This document shows positions 57,224 through 64,000 of a DNA stretch of 64,000 nt, one piece after another. This DNA comes from Blasia pusilla. Its lineage: Eukaryota; Marchantiophyta; Marchantiopsida; Blasiales. Below the pieces are notes generated by a model. It worked only from the letters and a program-made list of their open reading frames with translations, searched no databases and had not been told where the DNA came from. The position numbers and the translations under genes were made by a program. The DNA is taken from positions 26,784,001 to 26,848,000 of the forward strand of contig CM114274.1 in assembly GCA_050084515.1 (NCBI GenBank), read 5' to 3'. Position 1 is the first letter of the stretch; each line of letters begins with the position of its first letter.

Positions 57224-58294
57224 GGTACGACTTGGGAGCTACAGAGGAATGTCGACAACCTCGTGAGGCAGGCGTGGAGTCATGTTTTTATCCCAGAGCA
57301 GCGAGAGTTACGTGGCGATCGGGCTCTTGGAGTGGAGACGATGACCCCACTAGATACCACACCTGTTGTGTGGCAGTGCCCAGAGGAGGGTGTTAGGGTG
57401 TTAGATCTCTTCGGAGGGATTAGCACCGGATTGGCTGCCATATTGCAGGCAGGCATACGGGTGCATCAGTACCTTTATGTGGAGAGAGATGATACCGCGC
57501 GGCGAGTATCATTACGTCACGTGACGAGATTGGTCCAGAGGTATCCTGAGTTGTTGTCGGTATCTGCAGTACGGGGATACCAGCATACGCTACCCGCCGA
57601 CATCTCTTTGGGAGGGGCGCAAGATCTAGATAGAGTTGGCACCATTCATTTGGTGATTGCTAGATGGCCATGTCAGGGTCATTCATCAGCTGGCCGAGGA
57701 TTTGGATTGCAGGATCCGAGGTCAGGGATGTTTTGGGAGATGCTGCAAGTATTACGACACTTGCAGGAGAGTCAGATATGTTCTCCAGCGTACATTTTGG
57801 AGAACGTGCCGTTGTTGGGAGACACTCGTGCATGTGTGATGACGAGTGTACATCAGGTGAGGTCGTGGTTGGGACCTGCTGTGTTGTTAGATGCAGCGAG
57901 AGTTGGGTCACGTGCCCATCGTCCACAACTGTGATGGACGAACCTGATACCATCAGAGGTACTGAGTTGAGCCTACAGTGGAGTCCAGAGAGCACCACAT
58001 CTCACAGTGGATGCTATTTTGGGCTCAGGGCGTCGATCTCAGGTGGTGACATGGGATGATAGAGCACCGTTGGCCATGGCCAATAGGGTGGGAGAGTTGA
58101 GGGCAGCCTTACTTACGTTGGTGAGCTTCCCAGCATCCCATGCCTTTTGTCAGGGAGGGCCAAGCATGATTTGGGATGAGGTGACCGGAGTATTGGAGGA
58201 GCCTACAGCAGATGAGCGCGAGCGCGCCATGGGGTTCACTACCAGTACTACGGCGGTGCCAGGGATGACTGAGGCATCACGGAGACATGGATAG
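57224..58294 (+). pseudogene. C5-cytosine DNA methyltransferase carried by the gypsy element
   Basis: The frame lies between protease and RT. Counting residues from GTG 57263: motif I is VRVLDLFGGISTGLAA (45-59); motif II-like is YLYVERD (70-76). Motif IV is WPCQGHSSAGRGFG (136-149), with catalytic Cys137 (57671-57673). Motif VI is YILENVPLLGD (177-187). Motif VIII is ARVGSRAHRPQL followed, after a TGA, by WTNL. A C-terminal part reads TADERERAMGF like motif IX-X. It should methylate DNA at C5 of cytosine, using SAM. Two in-frame TGA stops (57932 and 57968) and an upstream TAG (57221) disable this copy; all other motifs remain in one frame. The target-recognition part is short. It is not a host DRM or MET1 gene: no UBA, BAH or other host domain is fused, and it sits in the pol order of the element. 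Confidence 0.88.
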
Positions 58295-58745
58295 TCAGCC
58301 TAGGTATGGTTGAGCAGAGACGGATGCGAGTGTCATCCATGCCGTCACGTCCACGAGTTGGACCATTGCCTACAAGGTCTGTACAGGCATTGGCTGGGGG
58401 CGAGACGAGGAGAGATAGGCACCCATGGACTTCTTGGGACGTCGTTCGAGCAGAGAGTGCAAAGGCGGCTAGAGTAGCACATGTTCATTTTTCAGATGTG
58501 GAGCATGGTATAGGAGGTCAGAGTGGAGTGGCTGTTGCGGAGGTGGCTAGGATTGCTACATAGCAACCAAAGCCGGAGGTTGCGTCCTCTCCGAGTGAGG
58601 TCACGATGGAGACTTGGGAGCCTGTGATAGGTCTCAAGTTGATAGGAGGAGAGCGACGGCGAGTTCATAGGTTTTTGAGAGGGCATGTTAGTTGTTTTGC
58701 CTTGATGAGAGACTTGGGTATCTTTGAAGGGTCTCGGGATACGGA

Positions 58746-60330
58746 TTGAGTTGGCTAGTGATACGCCAATCTTTCGTCGACCCTCAGGTATTCGATATGG
58801 AGCAAGCCTTGATTGAGCGGAGTCGGGACTTGTTGGAGGCGGGACTTGTGGAGTTATCATATGGGGAGTATGCATCCGCCACAGTCATGCCGGGCGTAGA
58901 AGGATATGTATGGCAATTGGACGGATAGGCGGATGTGTGGAGATTACCGTCCTATCAACCGACTGACGAGCGAGGTCGATCATGCGCCATGCCTACTCTC
59001 GAGAAGATCTTTGATGCGGTAGGGCATGCAAAGATCTTGATTTTTAGATCTCCGTCTTTGGCTATCATCGACTTCCTATCGGAGTTGGAGGACAGGGAGA
59101 AGACAGCATTTTGGGGGATAGATCGGTTCGGGAGAGATTGCTTGTATCAGTGGTGGTTCTTACCATTTGGGTTGAAGAACGCGCCTGCAAAGTTTCAGAG
59201 AGTGATGGATAGGATTCTGGCTGGCTTGGATTTTGTATGATGTTACATAGATGATATTCTTATCTTCAGTTTCACGGTTGAGGAGCATGAGCGACACTTG
59301 GAGGAGGTGTTTCGGCGATTGGAGTTACATGGACTGAAGTTACATCCAGGAAAGTGCAGATTCTTTCAAGAGCAGATTGAGTACTTGGGACACACCATAT
59401 ACCCGAGTGGGTTAGGCGTTCAGCAGACAAAAGTAGAGGCTATTGCGCAGATTCCACGCCCTACAGATGTGAGTCAAGCGCGAGCATTTCTTGGACTGGC
59501 AAACTTCTATCGACGATATGTCAAGGGTTTTAGTGCGATCGCAAAGTCTTTGACCTTGTTGACAAGACTTGATCAGGTGTGGTTGTGGGGAGATGATCAG
59601 GAGTGAGCATTTCAGGAGCTCAAGGACAGGTTGACGTCCTCACCCATTTTACAGAGACCGGTTAGGGGTCTCCCATTCCAGTTACATACGGATTGGAGCA
59701 TGTTCGGTCTAGGAGCAGTGCTTACTCAGAGGGATGACGAGGAGAGGGAGTTCGTTGTGGCTTACGCGAGCCGATCAAACAACATTGCAGAGGCAAAGTA
59801 CAGCTCCTACGAGGGAGAGTGCTTGGCTGCAGTATGGGCCGTGGCACATTTTAGGTGCTATTTATTCGGCAACCCTTTCACACTTATCACTGATCATCAG
59901 CCGTTGAGGTGGTTGATGGAGTCCGACAAGCTTACGGGAAAGCTTGCCAGGTGAGCTCTATTACTACAGGAGTATGAGTTTGAGGTGGTTCATAGGCCAG
60001 GTTGGCTGAACCAGGATGCGGATGGGTTGAGTCGTAACCCATGTCCGAGTCAGAGAGATGACACAGGAGCTCGATGGCACGGAGAGAGTGATGAGGAGAT
60101 GGTGCCTGGTTGGCATGCATCTGCTTATCTTTGTTGGTTGACTATGGCAGGTCAGCCACAGGTGATGACTCCAGTGGTGGGATTGGATGATGAGTCTTTG
60201 GATCCGGAGGTTAGTGAGGAGGCGACATGTGGTCGTGATATCCATGACGACGTGGAGGTTGTGGAGTTCTTGCGCACTGGCGTCATTGCGAGTATAGTGA
60301 GTGCTAGGGAGCGGGATCGGATCCTATAGA
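58746..60330 (+). pseudogene. Gypsy reverse transcriptase and RNase H
   Basis: The RT has DMEQALIERSRDLLEAGLVE, the MCGDYRPIN-type motif (in a shifted frame near 58935-58970), FLPFGLKNAPAKFQRVMDRI, and the catalytic YIDDILIF (59244 on). A TGA sits two codons before it where related elements have Arg (RCYIDD). It continues with LKLHPGKCRFFQ, YLGHTI and ARAFLGLANFYRRYVKGF. RNase H shows HTDWSMFGLGAVLTQ, YEGECLAAVWAV and TDHQPLRWLM, so its Asp/Glu/Asp residues are present. Further stops at GDDQE-stop, KLAR-stop-ALLLQEYEF and RIL-stop-RAKR interrupt it. Confidence 0.9.
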
Positions 60331-60365
60331 GAGCCAAGAGGTTTAGGTGGGAGGGGACTCACATT

Positions 60366-61231
60366 TTGCGGGTATGGGGAGATGGTAGGATACGAGTGGT
60401 ACCTCATCCTTCCCAGCGAGCACGTGTAGTGCGACATGCCCATGAGGAGTTGGGACATTTTGGAGTAAAGCGTACTTACAGCTTACTCCAGGTTCAATAT
60501 TGGTGGCGCGGCATGCATATTGGGATACAGCAATTTGTGGCCAGATGTATGGTATGTGACAGAGTGCGAGCATCCTTCAATGCTCCCACTCCATGATTAC
60601 ATCCTTTGCCGATTATGGGTTTAGGTTATCGGTGGAGTTTAGACTTTTGCGGGACCTTTGCCATTTGAGGGCGTCATCATAGGTGCGTGTTGGTCATGGT
60701 GGAGCATTTCTCCAAGTGGATAGAGTTGGTGGCACTACCAGACAAAGCGGCGAGGGAACGGCTTATGCGTTTCTAGATCGTGTCCTTAGTCACTTTGGTG
60801 CACCGGCGGAGGTGTTGACCCGACCGAGTGCGAGTTCGAGGGAGAGTTTCAGGCCTTGTGTGATCAGGCCGATAGATCACCGCACCACGTCGAGATCATC
60901 CTGAGGCGGATGGATTGGCGGAGAGAGTGGTACAGACGGTGTGAGAGGATTGCGCAAGTATGGCTTGCGGCGGGGCGATTGAGGGAGTGGGACCTCGTTG
61001 CCATGGTTGGCTATGGGTTATCGCTTTAGTCGATAGGCATCCTTGGCGTCATTTTCACCGTATTTTTTGCTCTTTGGGAGAGAGCCAGATTTACCTGGAG
61101 CGATTCGACGTGACATGGCAGAGGTGTTAGATCTTGATGATCCAGATGTGTGGGTGCAAGCATGTTCTCAGAGGGCAGAAGTTTTTCGTAGAGTTATGCC
61201 TATGGCCTTTGAGAACTTAGCTATTGCCTAG
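60366..61231 (+). pseudogene. Gypsy integrase
   Basis: The zinc-binding finger HEELGHFGVKRTYSLLQ...CMVCDRV (H2C2) is intact. The core opens GYRWSLDF (first Asp) and VLVMVEHFSKWIELVALPD, then loses frame repeatedly; pieces FEGEFQALCDQ, LPWLAMGY and ASFSPYFLLFGREPDLPGAIR can be read in different frames. This is a DDE-type integrase and not a tyrosine recombinase. Confidence 0.85.
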
Positions 61232-61415
61232 CATAGAGATACATTGAGGTACACGACCATTCGTGGAGGAGGTTATCGTCCAGGATTAGAAGGTTTCATC
61301 CTGGAGATTACGTGTATTTACAGTAGGCGGCACCCACGACGCTAAATGTCACTGCAGGGCGCACGATCCTACGTGTGCGCGAGGTATTATCGACCGGAGT
61401 CCTCATGTTGGAGGG

Positions 61416-61727
61416 ATGGGATGGTATGGTTTGGAAGGATCATGTGCGCCATGTCATCTTCCGAACGTAGATGGGACGGTGGATCAGAGCATGGCAATGG
61501 TACCTGCAGGCTTGAGGTGTATGTTGTGCGGATCTACGAGGGATGCTGCCACCATGTTGGTATGTGATGGTTGTTCTCAAAGGTGGCATATATCATGTCT
61601 GACCCCCCCTCTTGATGTGGTTCCCACGGGACCATGGATGTGTCCGAGATGTGTACAGGGTAGTAGGTCATGTCAGAGAGATGTGATATTTTCTATCTGG
61701 AGTTGGGGGGATCCAACTGCCAACTAG
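61416..61727 (+). CDS. PHD finger at the C-terminus of the gypsy polyprotein
   Basis: An open frame contains C-x2-C, then C-x2-C, H-x2-C and C-x2-C in the order and spacing of a C4HC3 PHD finger: RCMLCG, MLVCDGCSQRWHISCL and GPWMCPRC (61518-61652; Cys35, 38, 50, 53, His58, Cys61, 76, 79 of the frame). The Trp before the last Cys pair is kept. PHD fingers read the histone H3 tail, so it probably takes the targeting role that chromodomains have in plant chromoviruses. No stops fall in the domain itself. It lies about 190 bases past the last readable integrase segment. Confidence 0.85.
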   Translation: MGWYGLEGSCAPCHLPNVDGTVDQSMAMVPAGLRCMLCGSTRDAATMLVCDGCSQRWHISCLTPPLDVVPTGPWMCPRCVQGSRSCQRDVIFSIWSWGDPTAN

Positions 61728-61734
61728 GAGGGCG

Positions 61735-61872
61735 GTTGTGTGATCTCCATGTATATGTATGAGTTGATTTTTGTACATGTGTGGATCGACCTGTGTGTGG
61801 GGAAGATTGGTGCTGTGTGGTGTAGATGTGACGAGCGATGTATGTTGTGTAGCGATATGTATGCGCACGACA
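61735..61872 (+). repeat. Gypsy terminal block B1
   Basis: 138 bp, GTTGTGTGATCTCC to CGCACGACA, matching B2 at 62355-62492. It ends two bases before A2. Confidence 0.93.
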
Positions 61873-61874
61873 GC

Positions 61875-62354
61875 TGTCACATTTGAGTAGCCGACAGGCC
61901 AAGATCTATCGTGGATAGGGCGTAAGAGCCAGCGGACTATCTTGAGTGTAACTTTGTCCCACGGTGTCGGCTGAGGTTGAGGATAGGTCCATTGTGTCAG
62001 GAACGTCGTTTCTGACAACTTTCATGTTGAGGTCTTTTACAGCCGGATGACTTGTTGACCAGGTCACCCGCCCCTGGTAACCTGTGCGCGCAGGTTACCA
62101 AGGGAAGGGCTATTTTCAGGGGAAGAGCCTTTTGTCTCTTCCCAACCCTATATAAGAGAGGAAGATGGCTTTCCTAAGCCATCTTTCTCATGTTGGGCCG
62201 TTGGAGCACCTCCCTTGTATGTGTGTGAGCTAGGACTAGGATGCTAGCGTCCGGATTCCTTGATAGCACATGGTGGACGAGGCTCGATATACCGATGTAG
62301 ATTAAGGAGTGGAGTTTTAGGCCGGGTGTGCCATTTTTACTACTTTTTATTTTT
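61875..62354 (+). repeat. Gypsy terminal block A2
   Basis: 480 bp, second copy of A, starting TGTCACATTTGAG. With B2 it forms a 618-bp unit beginning TGTC and ending GACA. Confidence 0.93.
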
Positions 62355-62492
62355 GTTGTGTGATCTCCATGTATATGTATGAGTTGATTTTTGTACATGT
62401 GTGGATCGACCCGTGTGTGGGGAAGATCGGTGTTGTGTGGTGTAGATGTGACGAGCGATGTATGTTGTGTAGCGATATGTATGCGCACGACA
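62355..62492 (+). repeat. Gypsy terminal block B2
   Basis: 138 bp, second copy of B and the right terminus, followed at once by the GATC target duplication. Confidence 0.93.
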
Positions 62493-63458
62493 GATCTCCT
62501 GATTACTGGGAGTATTGAAGAAATGGTATAACAAGTCAAGCTTAAGTTACAAGCAGAATTTGATATGAATGACTTTGGAGAACTCAAGTACTTCCTTGGT
62601 ATAGAGTTTATCAAGGTTGGAGAGAGCATGTGGTTATTACAATGACAATATGCTTTTCATATGCTTTCAAAATGTGATATGATGACTTGTATGCCAATTT
62701 CTATACCGTTGGACCAGAGCATGAAGCTAAGAGTGGATGAAGGAGAGCTGCTTGCAGATTCTTATATGTAATGGCGCATGGTTGGAAGTTTAATCTATCT
62801 AACTATAACCAGATGAGATTTGAGCTATGATGTTGGCCTAGTGAGCCAGTTTATGCAAGCACCTTGAAAACCTCATCTTAATGCTATGAGGAGGTTTATG
62901 CGGTATGTGAAATTATCTATTCAATTCGGGCTTCAATTTGAACCTTCTTCGAATTTTCAATTACAAGGATTAAGAGATGTTTATTGGGCACGAAGCGTGT
63001 ATAATCGACACTCCACATCTGGTAATTCATTTACTTTGGGAAGCGCAGTTATAAGTTGGACTTTAAAAAAGCAACCTACAATTGCTTTATCTTCAACAGA
63101 GGCTGAGTATAGAGGAGCAACAAATGCAGCATGTGAGGTGATGTTGCTTCATCGATTACTTGTTGAGATTGGTGTTAGTAACTTAAGACCTAGTGTAATA
63201 TATGCAGACAATATTAGTAGCATCAAGCTTGCTAATAACCCTATGTTTCATGCTCGTACATAGCATGTCGAAATGCACTATCATTTTATCAGAGAGAAAG
63301 TGCTTGCAGGAGAATTTGATCTTGTGTATATAGGTACAGATCAACAAATTGTTGACATCTTTACAAAAGCATTGTCTAGAGATGAGTTTGAGATGTTTAG
63401 AAATGATTTAGGCATTAGAGATATCGATATGAGCTTGAGTGGAAGTATTGAAGATTGA
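62493..63458 (+). pseudogene. Copia reverse transcriptase 3' part and RNase H
   Basis: It resumes with DLLITGS right after the gypsy element, completing YVDDLL. Then follow GELKYFLGIEF, the connection region, and RNase H (HSTSGNSFTLG, WTLKKQPTIALSSTEAEY, IYADNISSIKLANNP) with a stop before HVEMHYHFIREK. The terminal copia motif GTDQQIVDIFTKAL is present. The frame ends just before the 3' LTR. Confidence 0.9.
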
Positions 63459-63757
63459 GTTACGGTCAAGCTCATCAGATACTTGAACTGCAACATTTGG
63501 TACTCACAAAAAGTAGGGAAGCTTAATCTTGGTTATTCAATTAAGCACGATTATCTTAACTAGGATTAGTTAATCACAATTAGTCTAACTTAAGACTATG
63601 GTTAAGGTTAGGGTTAGGGTTGCTTGTACATACCCTATATAATTGAGAAGGGGACCAGCCTCCAATCATTTTCTCATTGCAAATTTTGTTCTCCATGGTG
63701 GTGTATGAGTGTGAGAGCTGTTTCCCACCAGTTATGCTTATTTAGTAGTTTTCCACA
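63446..63757 (+). repeat. Copia 3' LTR
   Basis: 312 bp, same ends as the 5' copy, preceded by the purine-rich GAGTGGAAG. TATATAA lies near 63638, next to a telomere-like TTAGGGTTAGGG. Confidence 0.9.
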
Positions 63758-63762
63758 TGGAG

Positions 63763-64000
63763 TTAATGTGGAATATTCATATATTATAATTATGGATCTT
63801 GTAAAATTATCTGAAGATATGTGCCATAAAGGTATTTTTATTAAAAAGATGAATCTTTGTACGAATACGTCCTTCGGGTAGGTGGGTTTAAGTCTATTTA
63901 CTTCACATCTTGAAAACAAAAGATTATTGGAATCAGTATGAAACTAAGAGTAGCCTCAGTAGCGTAGATAGAACGGTTAAGAAACATACAAGTGAACTTA
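63763..64000. other. Flank right of the copia element
   Basis: AT-rich; nothing recognised. Confidence 0.5.

Larger units (their letters stand above)
53037..62492 (+). mobile_element. Ty3/gypsy retrotransposon encoding a DNA methyltransferase and a PHD finger
   Basis: It is inserted in the copia RT with target duplication GATC (53033-53036 and 62493-62496). The termini TGTC...GACA are inverted complements, as expected for an LTR element. Order: A1 repeat, 1.27-kb leader, gag (two zinc knuckles), aspartic protease, C5-cytosine methyltransferase, RT, RNase H, zinc-finger and DDE-type integrase, PHD finger, then repeats B1-A2-B2. Pol order (PR-RT-RH-IN) and the H2C2 integrase finger place it in Ty3/gypsy. 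GC content is higher than in the surrounding copia. Several frameshifts and stops mean this copy cannot make a full polyprotein. Confidence 0.93.
49012..63757 (+). mobile_element. Ty1/copia LTR retrotransposon, split by a nested gypsy element
   Basis: LTRs of identical length (312 bp) flank a primer-binding site and, in copia order, gag, protease, integrase, RT and RNase H. The flanks TGGAA (49007-49011) and TGGAG (63758-63762) are a one-mismatch 5-bp target duplication. The element without its insert is about 5.3 kb, normal for copia. A 9456-bp gypsy element interrupts it within the RT active-site codons (VDD|L). Gag and pol have frameshifts and many stops, so it is dead. The two LTRs differ at a modest number of sites, so the insertion is not recent. 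Confidence 0.95.

Noticed and set aside
57224-58294. Host DNA methyltransferase gene captured by chance next to a transposon
   Set aside because: It is in the middle of the pol order, intronless, lacks host regulatory domains, and its first part is shared by the second copy of the family.
53037-62492. Tyrosine-recombinase (DIRS/Ngaro/PAT) element, suggested by the split repeats
   Set aside because: The coding region has an H2C2 finger and DDE-type integrase and an aspartic protease, which those elements lack, and a target duplication is present. No recombinase motif was seen.

Overview
The window is nuclear DNA of a green plant. Evidence: genes with many spliceosomal introns, a full RNA polymerase II largest subunit with a heptad CTD, a plant-type alpha-amylase, telobox-like AAACCCTAA motifs, and nested Ty1/copia and Ty3/gypsy retrotransposons. 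Mixed GC content, short to medium introns and long AT-rich intergenic stretches would fit an early-diverging land plant (bryophyte or lycophyte grade), but the lineage cannot be fixed from the sequence alone.

Layout. 1-275: last exon of an unrecognised plus-strand gene. 2020-4750: two unrelated SAM-dependent methyltransferase genes on the minus strand (a FAM173/ATPSCKMT-like one and a METTL21-like one). About 4680-6140: a degenerate tandem array that includes the start codon of the METTL21-like gene. 7271-13870: a five-exon, 519-residue alpha-amylase on the minus strand, with a GC-AG intron and a 3.7 kb last intron holding a 165-bp satellite-like array and a perfect hairpin. 18219-19451: a BTB/T1-domain protein with a duplicated Cys/His motif. 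23288-26755: a deleted, reverse-orientation gypsy relic. 31447-40087: RPB1 (14 exons, about 1802 residues), with an 85-bp repeat array upstream. 40.8-49 kb: AT-rich intergenic DNA with simple repeats.

49012-63757 is a Ty1/copia element with 312-bp LTRs, a tRNA-iMet primer site and an imperfect TSD. It was split inside its reverse transcriptase (at the YVDD motif) by a 9456-bp Ty3/gypsy element at 53037-62492. The gypsy element is the most notable object here. Besides gag, protease, RT, RNase H and a DDE-type integrase it encodes a C5-cytosine DNA methyltransferase between protease and RT, and a PHD finger after the integrase. Its terminal repeats are arranged A - internal - B - A - B (480-bp A, 138-bp B) instead of as two plain LTRs. 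The relic at 23-26.7 kb shows the same B-A-B end and keeps the first part of the methyltransferase, so both traits belong to the family and not to one odd copy. Both elements are now broken by stops and frameshifts, many of which look like C-to-T decay of methylated cytosines.

All gene models were built by eye from reading frames, splice consensus and remembered family motifs. In the RPB1 and amylase models the intron phases agree at every junction, which makes those models strong.
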